A DNA stretch of 64,000 nucleotides from Streptomyces sp. NBC_00193 (GCF_026342735.1 NZ_JAPEMM010000003.1:146587-210586); one strand, 5' to 3'; positions 9,739 to 18,960 are shown, numbered from the stretch's first letter. Numbers and translations: made by a program. Notes: generated from the letters alone by a model not told the origin.

Positions 9739-11867
9739 CGTACGGAGCCTCTGCGCAGGGCCCGCTCGAAGCTCGCGCGGGCCGCCGCGGCGACCTTCGG
9801 CGCCGTCAGGCCGTGGAGTTCGTACAGGGACTGGTACGGGGCGGAGGCGCCGAAGGAGTCGATGCCCAGCGAGGTGCCGGCCGCGCCGACCAGGGCGTAC
9901 CAGCCGAGGCTGGAGCCCGCCTCGACGGAGACCCGGGCGGCCACCTCGGTGGGGAGCACCTCCTCGCGGTAGGCCTCCTCCTGTGCCTGGAACCACTCCA
10001 GGCAGGGCATGGACACGACGCGGGTGGGCAGACCCCCGTCCTGCAGGATGCGGCGGGCCTCCAGCGCGATGGGCACCTCGCTGCCGGTGGCGATGAGGAT
10101 GACATCGGGGCGGCCGCCGGCGGCTTCGGCCAGCACGTACCCGCCGCGCGCGGCGCCCTCGGCGGGGGACAGCCCGCTCTCCGCGGTGCGCTCCAGCACG
10201 GGCAGGTTCTGCCGGGACAGGCACAGGCCCGCCGGGCGGTCGTCGTTCTCCAGGATGGTGCGCCAGGCGACGACGGTCTCGTTCGCGTCGGCGGGCCGGA
10301 CCACGTCCAGGCCGGGGATGGCGCGCAGCGACCAGAGGTGCTCGATCGGCTGGTGGGTGGGACCGTCCTCGCCGAGCCCGATGGAGTCGTGGGTCCAGAC
10401 GTAGGTGACGGGCAGCTTCATCATGGCCGCGAGGCGGACGGCGGGGCGCATGTAGTCGGAGAAGACGAGGAAGGTGCCGCCGTAGGGGCGGGTCCCGCCG
10501 TGCAGGGCGATGCCGTTGAGGATGGCGCCCATGGCGTGCTCGCGGATGCCGAAGTGCAGGGTGCGCCCGTACCGGTGGCCGGAGTAGGCCTCGGTGGCCA
10601 GCTCCTCGGGGACGAAGGAGGGTTCGCCCTTCATGGTGGTGAGGTTGGACTCGGCGAGGTCGGCGGAGCCGCCCCACAGTTCGGGCAGTACGGAGGCGAG
10701 CGCGTTCAGCACCTCGCCGGACGCCTTGCGGGTGGCGATCTGGCCGCCCGCGGGGAAGACCGGCAGGTTCTCCTGCCAGCCCTCGGGCAGCCGGCGCTCG
10801 GAGAGCCGGTCGAAGAGCTCGGCGCGCTCGGGATTCAGGGCGCGCCAGTCGGCGAGGGTCTTGTCCCACTGGCGGTGGGCTTCGGCGCCGCGGTCGGCGA
10901 CCCGGCGGGCGTGGGCCAGGACCTCGGCGGGGACCTGGAAGGAGAGCGAGGGGTCGAGGCCCATCGCGGCCTTGGCGGCGGCGGCCTCCTCGGCACCGAG
11001 GGCGGATCCGTGGATGCCGCCGGTGTTGCGCTTCTTCGGCGCGGGCCAGCCGATGATCGTGCGCAGCGATACGAGGGAGGGCCGGTCGGTGGTCTCCCGG
11101 GCGGTGGTGAGCGCCCGGTGCAGGGCTTCGACATCTTCCCGGTACTCCCCGCCGGCGGTCCAGTCGACCTCCTGCACGTGCCAGCCGTACGCCCGGTAGC
11201 GGGCGAGGGTGTCCTCGGAGTGCGCGATCTGCCGGTCGTCCTCGATGGAGATGCGGTTCTCGTCGTAGAGGACGACGAGGTTGCCCAGGCGCTGGTGCCC
11301 GGCCAGGGAGCTGGCCTCGTGCGCGACTCCCTCTTCGAGGTCGCCCTCGGAGGCGATGGCCCAGACGGTGTGGTCGAAGGGGGAGGTGCCGGGGGCGGCC
11401 TCCGGGTCGAACAGGCCGCGCTCGCGGCGGGCGGCCATGGCCATGCCCACGGCGTTGGCGAGGCCCTGGCCGAGGGGGCCGGTGGTGGTCTCGACGCCCG
11501 GGGTGTGCCCGTACTCGGGGTGCGCGGGGGTCAGACTCCCCTCGGTGCGCAGGCCCTTGAGGTCGTCGAGGGTGAGCCCGTAGCCCGACAGGTAGAGCTG
11601 CGTGTAGAGGGTCAGGCTGGCGTGGCCGCAGGAGAGCACGAACCGGTCGCGGCCGGCCCAGCGCGGGTCCTGGGGGTCGTGCCGCAGCAGCCGCTGGAAG
11701 AGCAGGTAGGCGGCCGGCGCGAGGCTCATGGCGGTACCGGGGTGTCCGTGTCCGGCCGCCTCGACCGCGTCCACGGTCAGGGCGCGGGCGACCTCGACGG
11801 CCCGGCGGTCGGCGTCCCCCCAGAGCAGGGCGGGCGCGGTGCCCTGCGGGGCGGTGGCGACGGTCAT
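9735..11867 (-). CDS. tkt: Transketolase
   Basis: 710 aa, close to the normal family length. Thiamine diphosphate domain with HGHPGTAMSLAPAAYLLF near residue 40 and SEGDLEEGVAHEASSLAGHQ; pyrimidine-binding half with FGIREHAMGAILNGIALHGG and YVWTHDSIGLGEDGPTHQP. Makes erythrose 4-phosphate, the limiting precursor of DAHP synthase, from fructose 6-phosphate. ATG at 11867 has AGGAAGG 6 bp upstream; its start overlaps the small ORF and its stop overlaps aroA. A transketolase inside a shikimate operon is uncommon and signals a pathway tuned for flux. Confidence 0.95.
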   Translation of the reverse strand: MTVATAPQGTAPALLWGDADRRAVEVARALTVDAVEAAGHGHPGTAMSLAPAAYLLFQRLLRHDPQDPRWAGRDRFVLSCGHASLTLYTQLYLSGYGLTLDDLKGLRTEGSLTPAHPEYGHTPGVETTTGPLGQGLANAVGMAMAARRERGLFDPEAAPGTSPFDHTVWAIASEGDLEEGVAHEASSLAGHQRLGNLVVLYDENRISIEDDRQIAHSEDTLARYRAYGWHVQEVDWTAGGEYREDVEALHRALTTARETTDRPSLVSLRTIIGWPAPKKRNTGGIHGSALGAEEAAAAKAAMGLDPSLSFQVPAEVLAHARRVADRGAEAHRQWDKTLADWRALNPERAELFDRLSERRLPEGWQENLPVFPAGGQIATRKASGEVLNALASVLPELWGGSADLAESNLTTMKGEPSFVPEELATEAYSGHRYGRTLHFGIREHAMGAILNGIALHGGTRPYGGTFLVFSDYMRPAVRLAAMMKLPVTYVWTHDSIGLGEDGPTHQPIEHLWSLRAIPGLDVVRPADANETVVAWRTILENDDRPAGLCLSRQNLPVLERTAESGLSPAEGAARGGYVLAEAAGGRPDVILIATGSEVPIALEARRILQDGGLPTRVVSMPCLEWFQAQEEAYREEVLPTEVAARVSVEAGSSLGWYALVGAAGTSLGIDSFGASAPYQSLYELHGLTAPKVAAAARASFERALRRGSVR

Positions 11868-12148
11868 CTCGGGCCTTCCTGTTCGGGAGAGTTGGCGAGT
11901 ACGAGTGCTCTGGCCGGTCCGGGCACCCAGGCGCGCAAGGGTGCTCCGGCCCGGGCGGGGATCGCGGCGCCCAGCAGGACCGGGACCGCGACGGCGTTCC
12001 CGGAACGGACCGGGAACCCCGCCCGGGCACGGGCCGCGACGGGCGGCAGGAGCGGGGAGGGAAGGGGCATCCGGGCTTCGGCGTCCGCTTCGGCGTGGGC
12101 GCGGCGGATCGCGCGGGCACGGGCGTAGCGGACTCCGGGCCGGATCAC
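11864..12148 (-). CDS. Small Ala/Arg/Pro-rich protein between aroB and tkt
   Basis: 94 aa, not recognised. Begins VIRPGVRYARARAIRRAHAE; rich in A, R and P with no clear domain, membrane segment or signal peptide. What supports it is position: its GTG overlaps the aroB stop as GTGA (12145-12148) and its own TGA overlaps the tkt ATG as ATGA (11864-11867), and third codon positions are mostly G/C. Removing it would leave aroB and tkt separated by about 280 bp in an operon where neighbouring genes overlap. It may be a translational linker, a shikimate-kinase-sized relic, or chance. Confidence 0.5.
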   Translation of the reverse strand: MIRPGVRYARARAIRRAHAEADAEARMPLPSPLLPPVAARARAGFPVRSGNAVAVPVLLGAAIPARAGAPLRAWVPGPARALVLANSPEQEGPR

Positions 12149-13266
12149 CGGGCGAGCCGTTCATAGGCGGCGGCGAGGAGCCCCTCGTCCGGGGCCGTGA
12201 ACAGCGCGGGACGGCCGATGGCGTCGAGCACGACGAACCGCAGCCGGTTGCCCCGGGTCTTCTTGTCGATGCCCATCGCGTCGCGCAGCGGGGCCCAGGC
12301 CCCGCCGTGGGTGGTGGGCAGGCCGGCGGCGGCGAGCAGGGTGCGGTGGCGCTCGGTGTCGGCGGCGGACAGCCGGCCGTCGAGCCGGGCGAGTTCGGCG
12401 GCGAAGACCATGCCGGCGGCCACCGCCTCGCCGTGCCGGACGCGGTAGCCGGCGACCCGCTCGATGGCGTGGCCCAGGGTGTGGCCGTAGTTGAGGTGCT
12501 CGCGGCGGCCGTCCTCCCGGAAGTCCTCGGTGACCACCTCCGCCTTGACGCGGATGGCGCGCTCGACGAGCTCCCGGGTGTGGACGGCCCCGGTGGGGTC
12601 GTCCTCGACCAGGCGCAGGATCTCCTGGTCGGCGATGAACCCGGCCTTGATGACCTCGGCGAGGCCGCTGACGTAGTCGGCGGGCGGCAGGGTGTCCAGC
12701 AGGTCCAGGTCGCACAGCACCCCGGCGGGCGGGTGGAAGGCGCCGACGAGGTTCTTGCCCTGGGGCAGGTTGACGGCGGTCTTCCCGCCGATGGCGGCGT
12801 CGACCATGCCGAGCAGGGTGGTCGGCACCAGGACCAGCCGTACGCCGCGCAGCCAGCCGGCGGCGGCGAACCCGGCGAGGTCGGTGGTGGCGCCGCCGCC
12901 GACGGCGACGACGGCGTCGGAGCGGGTGAACCCGGCGTCGGCGAGGGCCCGCCACAGGCCCACCACGACGGTCATGTCCTTGGCGGCTTCGCCCTCGGGC
13001 ACTTCGAGGGAGACCACGATGCGTCCCTCGTCGTTGAGTTCCCGGGCGATCCGCCGGGCGGTCGGCAGCAGCGTGCGGGAGTGCACGACGGCCACCCGCA
13101 GCGGTTCGCTGCCCAGGACGCGGCCGGTCTCGCCGGTCAGCCCGTGCCCCACGACGGCCTCGTAGGGCCGTTCACCGCCGATCCGGATCCGGGTGCTCCC
13201 CGTCAGGATCGGATTGTTCAGCGTCGGCGTGTTCAGCGTCGGTGTGTTCAGCGTCGGGGCGCTCAT
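12145..13266 (-). CDS. aroB: 3-dehydroquinate synthase
   Basis: 373 aa. Converts DAHP to 3-dehydroquinate with NAD and a metal. Motifs: VVAVGGGATTDLAGFAAA (NAD/phosphate loop), PTTLLGMVDAAIGGKTAVN, GAFHPPAGVLCDLDLLDTLP, LAEVIKAGFI, and metal-binding LNYGHTLGHAIE and RHGEAVAAG. The first 17 residues are a repeat (TLNTP TLNTP TLNNP) encoded by a 15-bp tandem repeat and are probably dispensable. Coupled to aroC upstream and to the small ORF downstream by 4-bp overlaps. Normal AroB is about 360 aa, so this extension explains the excess. Confidence 0.95.
   Translation of the reverse strand: MSAPTLNTPTLNTPTLNNPILTGSTRIRIGGERPYEAVVGHGLTGETGRVLGSEPLRVAVVHSRTLLPTARRIARELNDEGRIVVSLEVPEGEAAKDMTVVVGLWRALADAGFTRSDAVVAVGGGATTDLAGFAAAGWLRGVRLVLVPTTLLGMVDAAIGGKTAVNLPQGKNLVGAFHPPAGVLCDLDLLDTLPPADYVSGLAEVIKAGFIADQEILRLVEDDPTGAVHTRELVERAIRVKAEVVTEDFREDGRREHLNYGHTLGHAIERVAGYRVRHGEAVAAGMVFAAELARLDGRLSAADTERHRTLLAAAGLPTTHGGAWAPLRDAMGIDKKTRGNRLRFVVLDAIGRPALFTAPDEGLLAAAYERLAR
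13216..13263 (-). repeat. 15-bp tandem repeat at the 5' end of aroB
   Basis: GTTCAGCGTCGGTGT and close variants are repeated three times on the plus strand, encoding TLNTP-type pentapeptides in AroB just after the start codon. Confidence 0.7.
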
Positions 13267-14450
13267 CGGACGGCCAGGTGGTCGAGGTAGCCCTGGTGGT
13301 TGCGGGCGGTCTCGGCGAGGGAGTCCCCGCCGAACTTCTCCAGTGCGGCGTGCGCGAGGACCAGCGCCGTCATCGCCTCGGCCACGACGGCCGCGGCGGG
13401 CACCGCGCAGACGTCGGAGCGCTGGTGGTGGGCGACGGCCGGCTCGCCGGTGGCGACGTCGACGGTGGCCAGGGCGCGCGGCACGGTGGCGATGGGCTTC
13501 ATGGCGGCGCGCACCCGCAGCGGTTCGCCGGTGGTCATCCCGCCTTCGACCCCGCCGGAGCGGGCGGTGCGGCGGCGGATGGCCCCCTCCGCGTCCCGCT
13601 CGATCTCGTCGTGGGCGAGGGAGCCGGGGACCTTGGCGAGGCCGAAGCCGTCGCCGAACTCGACGCCCTTGATGGCCTGGATGCCCATGAGGGCGGCCGC
13701 GAGCCGGGAGTCGATGCGCCGGTCGCCGTGGACGTAGCTGCCCAGGCCCGGCGGCAGTCCGTACGCGAGCACCTCGACGACTCCGCCGAGGGTGTCGCCG
13801 TTCTCGTGGGCCCGGTCGACCTCGGCGACCATCGCGGCGGAGGCCTCCGGGTCCAGGCAGCGCACCGGGTCGGCGTCGACGCGCTCGGTGTCGTCCGGCC
13901 CCGGCACCACGCCCTCGGGGGCGGCGGCCGCGCCGAGGGAGACGACGTGGCTGACGATCGTGATCCCGTACGCCTGCTGGAGGAAGGCCCGGGCGACCTC
14001 GCCGACGGCGACGCGGGCGGCGGTCTCGCGGGCGCTGGCCCGCTCCAGTACCGGCCGGGCGTCGTCGAATCCGTACTTCTGCATCCCGGCGAGGTCGGCG
14101 TGGCCGGGGCGGGGGCGCGAGAGCGGGGCGTTGCGCGCCCGGCCGGCCAGCACCTCCGGGTCCACGCCGTCGGCGGCCATCACCGTCTCCCACTTGGGCC
14201 ATTCGGTGTTGCCGACCTGGATCGACACCGGTCCGCCCTGGGTGAGGCCGTGGCGGACGCCGCCGAGGAAGGTCACCTCGTCCCGCTCGAAGGCCATCCG
14301 GGCGCCCCGGCCGTGGCCGAGGCGGCGTCGGGCGAGGGAGTCGGCGACCGCCTTGGTGGAGATCTCCACCCCGGCGGGCAGGCCTTCGAGCACGGCGGTG
14401 AGGGCGGGGCCGTGCGATTCGCCCGCGGTGAGCCATCGCAAAGTACTCAA
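13263..14450 (-). CDS. aroC: Chorismate synthase
   Basis: 395 aa. FMN-dependent conversion of EPSP to chorismate. Signatures: LRWLTAGESHGPAL at the start, RLGHGRGARMAFERDEVTFLGG, RPRPGHADLAGMQKYG, ASARETAARVAVG, and SGGVEGGMTTGEPLRVRAAMKPI. The start is a TTG at 14450 with GAGG 8 bp upstream, matching where the family begins (M-x-x-LRWLTAGESHG). It starts a second tight block aroC-aroB-orf-tkt-aroA, 131 bp downstream of the prephenate dehydrogenase gene. Confidence 0.95.
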   Translation of the reverse strand: MSTLRWLTAGESHGPALTAVLEGLPAGVEISTKAVADSLARRRLGHGRGARMAFERDEVTFLGGVRHGLTQGGPVSIQVGNTEWPKWETVMAADGVDPEVLAGRARNAPLSRPRPGHADLAGMQKYGFDDARPVLERASARETAARVAVGEVARAFLQQAYGITIVSHVVSLGAAAAPEGVVPGPDDTERVDADPVRCLDPEASAAMVAEVDRAHENGDTLGGVVEVLAYGLPPGLGSYVHGDRRIDSRLAAALMGIQAIKGVEFGDGFGLAKVPGSLAHDEIERDAEGAIRRRTARSGGVEGGMTTGEPLRVRAAMKPIATVPRALATVDVATGEPAVAHHQRSDVCAVPAAAVVAEAMTALVLAHAALEKFGGDSLAETARNHQGYLDHLAVR

Positions 14451-14581
14451 GGGTGATCCTCTGTCGTGCGGCGTGGTGGGCCGGCGTGGTGGGCTGTCGG
14501 ACCCGGCCGGTGGGGCGGCCGGATCCCCGTAGAGGGGGGAAGGATGACGGAAGGGCCGTACGGGGATCCGCGGGCGCGGGG

Positions 14582-15709
14582 TCAGACGCCGACGGCCACC
14601 GGCGGAGCCTCGATCGGCCCCATCCGCTGGACCCGCCACCCGGCGCCCATCAGGCCCTGGGCCATGGTGACGGCGGTCCCGCGGGCGACCATCAGCTCGA
14701 CCAGGCCGCTCTCGTCGCCGGGCGAGTGGTCGATGGTCATGTCCTCGATGTTGATGCCGAGTTCGGCGGCGTTCGCGAGGAGCCGGGCCAGTTCGCCGGG
14801 CTGGTCCCCGATCAGGACGCGGACCGGCGCGCAGGCGGGCACCGGGTGCCCGTGCTTGCCGGGGATGCGGTCGCGGCCGCTGAGGCCGCGGCCGAGCAGG
14901 TCGGCCAGGAGCGTGGTGCCCTGGGCGCGTTCGTCGGCGTCGTCGGTGGCGAGGCCCCGCAGGGCGGACACGGTGACCTGGAGGTCCTCGGCGAGTTCGG
15001 TCAGCACGTCGGCGACGGCGGTGGCGTTGGACTCCAGGATGTCGCTCCACAGCCGGGGGTCGCCCCCGGCGATCCGCGTCACGTCGCGCAGCCCCTGCCC
15101 GGCCAGCCGGCAGGCGTCCTCCGGGAGGTGCTGGAGACGGGCGGCCATCAGCGAGGCCACCACGTGCGGGGTGTGGGAGACGCGGGCCACGGCCCGGTCG
15201 TGGACGTCGCTGTCCATCACCACGGGCACCGCCCCGCACAGGGAGACCATCATGAGCGCCATGTTGAGCGCGTCGCGGCTGGTGTGGGCCGTGGGGGTCA
15301 GTACCCAGGAACGGCCTTCGAAGAGGGTGGCGCAGGCGGCGAGCGGGCCGGAGCGCTCCCGGCCGGCCATCGGGTGTCCGCCGATGAAGCTGACGGGATC
15401 GGCGCCGGCGGCGAGGACCCCGATCTCCGGCTCGGTCTTGACGCTGGCGACGTCGGTGTACGAGCGGGCGAGGCCCAGCCTCTGCTGGGCGGCGAGCACG
15501 GTGCCGACCTGGGCCGGCGGGACGGCCAGTACGGCCAGGTCCACGGTGGTCTTCGGGGCGCCCACGGTGCCGGCGCCGAGCGAGGCGGCGGTGCGGGCGG
15601 CCGAATCGTTCTCGTCCATGAGGTGGACGGCCACCCCGCGACGGGACAGGGCCAGTGCGATGGAGGTTCCGATGAGGCCCGTGCCCACCACCGCGGCGGA
15701 GCGGATCAT
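14582..15709 (-). CDS. tyrA: Prephenate dehydrogenase with ACT domain
   Basis: 375 aa. NAD-binding motif VVGTGLIGTSIALAL at residues 7-21, GGHPMAGRERSGP, DVHDRAVARVSHTPHVVASLMA with the substrate-binding His, and an ACT domain at about residues 300-375 (VRVLIGDQPGELARLLANAAELGINIEDM). It makes 4-hydroxyphenylpyruvate from prephenate. The ACT domain suggests feedback control by an aromatic amino acid is retained, which is notable in a dedicated supply operon. Its ATG overlaps the chorismate mutase stop. Confidence 0.94.
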   Translation of the reverse strand: MIRSAAVVGTGLIGTSIALALSRRGVAVHLMDENDSAARTAASLGAGTVGAPKTTVDLAVLAVPPAQVGTVLAAQQRLGLARSYTDVASVKTEPEIGVLAAGADPVSFIGGHPMAGRERSGPLAACATLFEGRSWVLTPTAHTSRDALNMALMMVSLCGAVPVVMDSDVHDRAVARVSHTPHVVASLMAARLQHLPEDACRLAGQGLRDVTRIAGGDPRLWSDILESNATAVADVLTELAEDLQVTVSALRGLATDDADERAQGTTLLADLLGRGLSGRDRIPGKHGHPVPACAPVRVLIGDQPGELARLLANAAELGINIEDMTIDHSPGDESGLVELMVARGTAVTMAQGLMGAGWRVQRMGPIEAPPVAVGV

Positions 15710-16083
15710 CTGGAGTCTCCGGCGGTGACCAGGTCCTGGCGCAGGGCGGCCGCGCCGCCCATGTAGATGTGCTTGACCTCGGGCTTGGGCAGGTCCGACT
15801 CGGCGTAGGCGAGGATCCGCACCACGCGGGGCAGGGAGCCCGCGATGTCCAGTTCCTGGGCGCACATCAGAGGCACGTCGATCACGCCCAGTTCCCGGGC
15901 GGCCACCGCCGGGAACTCGCTGACCAGGTCCGGGGTCGCCGTGAAGAGCACGCTGACCAGGTCGTCCTGGTCGAGCCCGTTGGCGAGGAGCATCTCCTGG
16001 AACAGCTTGCGGACCCCGTCCAGCAGGTGGCCCCGCTCGTCGACTTCCAGCTGGATGGCACCGCGCAGGGCACGCACGGACAT
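15706..16083 (-). CDS. aroH: Chorismate mutase, AroH type
   Basis: 125 aa, the trimeric pseudo-alpha-beta-barrel type known from Bacillus subtilis, not the helical AroQ type. Recognisable active-site positions: Arg in VRALRGAIQ (Arg7 equivalent), Cys and Glu in MCAQELDI (Cys75, Glu78), Arg in PRVVRILAY (Arg90), Tyr in VKHIYMGGA (Tyr108). AGGGAGA precedes the ATG by 6 bp. Converts chorismate to prephenate for the overlapping prephenate dehydrogenase. AroH enzymes are uninhibited by aromatic amino acids, so this step should be insensitive to feedback. Confidence 0.95.
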   Translation of the reverse strand: MSVRALRGAIQLEVDERGHLLDGVRKLFQEMLLANGLDQDDLVSVLFTATPDLVSEFPAVAARELGVIDVPLMCAQELDIAGSLPRVVRILAYAESDLPKPEVKHIYMGGAAALRQDLVTAGDSR

Positions 16084-16131
16084 GGGCTTCTCCCTTTGCT
16101 TCAGGACGGTACGGCGATCGGTCGCTCGGGA

Positions 16132-17523
16132 TCAGGCGGCGGCCGGTACGTCTTCGCGGCGGACCGCACCGGCCGCCTGGCGGTCGCGGTACAGCTCGGC
16201 GACCCGGAAGGCCAGGTCGAGCGACTGCTTGCGGTTCAGGCGCGGGTCGCACGCGGATTCGTAGCGCTGCCCGAGGTCGGTGAGCCGGACCTCGGCGCCG
16301 CCTCCGACGCATTCGGTGACGTCGTCGCCGGTCAGCTCGATGTGGATGCCGCCGGGGTGGGTGCCGAGCGAGCGGTGGACCTCGAAGAAGCCGGTGACCT
16401 CGTCGAGCACGTCGTCGAAGTGCCGGGTCTTGTGGCCACTGGGCGCTTCGAAGGTGTTGCCGTGCATCGGGTCGCAGATCCACGCGGGGCGCGCGCCCTC
16501 GGCGGTGACCTTGCCGATGAGCTCGGGGAGGATCTCGCGGATGTTGCGGGCGCCCATCCGGGTGATGAAGGTGAGACGGCCGGGCTCGCGCTCCGGGTCC
16601 AGCTTGTCGATGAGGCGCAGGGCCTCGTCGGCGGAGGTCGTGGGGCCGAGCTTGACTCCGATGGGGTTACGCACCGTGGAGGCGAACTCGACGTGGGCGC
16701 CGTCCAGTTGACGGGTCCGCTCGCCGATCCAGATCATGTGGCCGGAGACGTCGTACAGCCGGCCGGTACGGGCGTCGACGCGGGTGAGCGCGGCCTCGTA
16801 GTCCAGGAGCAGTGCCTCGTGGCTGGCGAAGATCTCGGAGGAGTGGACGGCGGCCGGGTCGGCGCCGCAGGCGGCGAGGAAGGTGAGCGCGTCGTCGATG
16901 TCCGCGGCGAGGCGCTCGTAGCGCTCTCCGACCGGGGAGGCGGCGACGAAGTCGCGGTTCCACTCGTGGACCTGGCGCAGGTCGGCGTAGCCGCCGGTGG
17001 TGAAGGCCCGTACGAGGTTCAGGGTGGCGGCGGAGGAGTGGTACATCCGCTTGAGCCGCTCCGGGTCCGGGGTGCGGGACTCCGGGGTGAAGGCGAGGCC
17101 GTTGACGGAGTCGCCGCGGTAGACGGGCAGTTCGACGCCGTCACGGATCTCGGTGTTGTTGGAGCGGGGCTTGGAGTACTGCCCGGCGATCCGGCCGATC
17201 TTCACCACGGGCACGGAGCTCGCGTAGGTGAGGACGGCGGCCATCTGGAGCAGGGTGCGCACCTTGTCGCGGACCTGGTCGGAGCTGACGGCGTCGAAGG
17301 TCTCGGCGCAGTCCCCGCCCTGGAGGACGAAGGCCTCGCCGCGGGCGACGGCGGCGAGCCGGTCGCGCAGCCGGTCGCACTCGCCGGCGAACACCAGGGG
17401 CGGGTAGGAGGCGAGGTCGTCGAGCGCGGAGCGCAGGGCGACGGGATCGGGGTAGGACGGCTGCTGGGCGGCGGGCAGCAGCCGCCAGGAGTCGACGGCC
17501 GTGGCGTGCGTGGCGAGGGTCAT
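16132..17523 (-). CDS. 3-deoxy-7-phosphoheptulonate synthase, class II (plant-like)
   Basis: 463 aa. Motifs of class II DAHP synthases: FVLQGGDCAETFD with the metal Cys (about residue 73), KIGRIAGQYSKPRSNNTEI, YRGDSVNG, HEALLLDYE, GEPTR-equivalent IGERTRQLDGAHVEF, NPIGVKLGPTT, WICDPMHGNTFEAPSGHKTR and GGIHIELTGDDVTEC. First enzyme of the operon: condenses erythrose 4-phosphate with PEP. The regulatory extensions found in mycobacterial class II enzymes are not evident. First gene of the block, 48 bp upstream of the mutase; the promoter should lie in 17524-17682. Confidence 0.96.
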   Translation of the reverse strand: MTLATHATAVDSWRLLPAAQQPSYPDPVALRSALDDLASYPPLVFAGECDRLRDRLAAVARGEAFVLQGGDCAETFDAVSSDQVRDKVRTLLQMAAVLTYASSVPVVKIGRIAGQYSKPRSNNTEIRDGVELPVYRGDSVNGLAFTPESRTPDPERLKRMYHSSAATLNLVRAFTTGGYADLRQVHEWNRDFVAASPVGERYERLAADIDDALTFLAACGADPAAVHSSEIFASHEALLLDYEAALTRVDARTGRLYDVSGHMIWIGERTRQLDGAHVEFASTVRNPIGVKLGPTTSADEALRLIDKLDPEREPGRLTFITRMGARNIREILPELIGKVTAEGARPAWICDPMHGNTFEAPSGHKTRHFDDVLDEVTGFFEVHRSLGTHPGGIHIELTGDDVTECVGGGAEVRLTDLGQRYESACDPRLNRKQSLDLAFRVAELYRDRQAAGAVRREDVPAAA

Positions 17524-17682
17524 GGTGGCTGGTGCCTCGATCGGTTTCGGTGGGAAAGGGAAGAGGTGTGGGCCTGTCGCCGCCCGGGATGGCGGCCCCG
17601 GGTGCCGGGGGTCCGTACGGTGGTGCGGCCGTACGGGCCCCCGGGTGGGCAATCCGTTGCGGGAGCCTGTCTCGCCAGGGGC

Positions 17683-18960
17683 CTAGACCGGCTCGTGGAC
17701 CTCGGAGGTCCGGGCCGCGGGCGCCTGGTCCGCGGACTCCTGGACCCCGGCTTCCTCACCGGCGGCCTTGTGGCCCTTGGTGAGGCCGAAGAAGAGCAGA
17801 CCGCCGACGCCGAGGACGGCGATGACGATGCCCATCGGCACCGCGCTGTCCTCACCGGCGAGGCCGACGAGCGGGACCACGGCCGCGCCGATCAGGTGCT
17901 GGGACAGGCCCAGCAGCGCGGCGGCCGACCCGGCCACGTCGCCGTGGTCCTGGAGGGCCAGTGCGAAGGAGTTCGGCAGGACGAGGCCGACGCTGGAGAC
18001 GACCAGGAAGAGCGCGACGAGCAGCGGGGCCAGACCGGCGTCGGTGAGGACGACGGCGAGCAGTGCGAGGCCGCCGACCGCGGAGACGGCCAGGCCGGTG
18101 GCGAGCAGGGCGCGCGGGCCGGTCTTGTGCACGATGCGGCCGCTGACCTGCGCGGCGATGACCAGGCCGAGGGCGTTGACGCCGAAGACGACGCTGTAGC
18201 CCTGCGGGGACATGCCGTGGATGGACTGGAGCACGAAGGTCGAGCCGGAGATGTAGGCGAACATCGCGGCGAAGGCGAAGCCGCAGGCCAGGTTGTAGCC
18301 GACGAACACCCGGTCGGAGAGCAGCCGGCGGAAGATCGGGCCGGTGGCCTTGAGGCCGCCGCGCACGCGCCGTTCGGCGGGGTGCGTCTCCGGGAGGGCG
18401 CCCGCGACGCCGAAGAGCATCAGGGCACCGATGATGGCGAGGGCGATGAAGATGCCCTTCCACGAGGTGACGAGCATCAGCTGGCCGCCGAGGACGGGGG
18501 CCAGGATCGGCGCGATGCCGGTGATGAGCATCAGCATCGCGAAGAACCGGGCCGCGGCGGGCCCGGTGTGCCGGTCGCGCACGACCGCGGAGGCGATGAC
18601 GATGCCGGTGGCGCCGCCCAGGCCCTGGAGGGCGCGCAGCCCGACCAGCGTCCAGATGTTGGGGGCGAAGGCGCACAGCAGGGCGGTGACGGCGAACAGC
18701 GCCAGACCGGCGATGAGCGGACGGCGGCGGCCGAGCGCGTCACTGACGGGTCCGGCGATGAGCTGGCCGATGCCGAGGCCGAGCAGGCAGGCGGTGAGGC
18801 TGAGCTGAGCCGCCGAGGCGCTCGTGTTCAGGTCCTCGGCGATCTGCGGAAGGCCCGGCATGTAGGCGTCGTTCGCCAGCGGGCCGAGGGCGGTGAGTGC
18901 ACCGAGGATGATGGCGAACCGGACGATCCCGGCGCTCTTCGGTGTGGCGGATGAAGTCAT
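17683..18960 (-). CDS. MFS drug exporter, Bcr/CflA family
   Basis: 425 aa with about 12 hydrophobic segments. The Bcr/CflA signature is clear: ALGPLANDAYMPGLPQIAEDL in helix 1, GQLIAGPVSDALGRRRPL after helix 2, and GLRALQGLGGATGIVIASAVVRD in helix 4. It ends in a hydrophilic tail of about 30 residues. GGAGGGG lies about 9 bp before the ATG. Between the aromatic-supply operon and the tailoring genes, it is the natural candidate for exporting the cluster product and giving self-resistance; substrate inferred. Confidence 0.93.
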   Translation of the reverse strand: MTSSATPKSAGIVRFAIILGALTALGPLANDAYMPGLPQIAEDLNTSASAAQLSLTACLLGLGIGQLIAGPVSDALGRRRPLIAGLALFAVTALLCAFAPNIWTLVGLRALQGLGGATGIVIASAVVRDRHTGPAAARFFAMLMLITGIAPILAPVLGGQLMLVTSWKGIFIALAIIGALMLFGVAGALPETHPAERRVRGGLKATGPIFRRLLSDRVFVGYNLACGFAFAAMFAYISGSTFVLQSIHGMSPQGYSVVFGVNALGLVIAAQVSGRIVHKTGPRALLATGLAVSAVGGLALLAVVLTDAGLAPLLVALFLVVSSVGLVLPNSFALALQDHGDVAGSAAALLGLSQHLIGAAVVPLVGLAGEDSAVPMGIVIAVLGVGGLLFFGLTKGHKAAGEEAGVQESADQAPAARTSEVHEPV

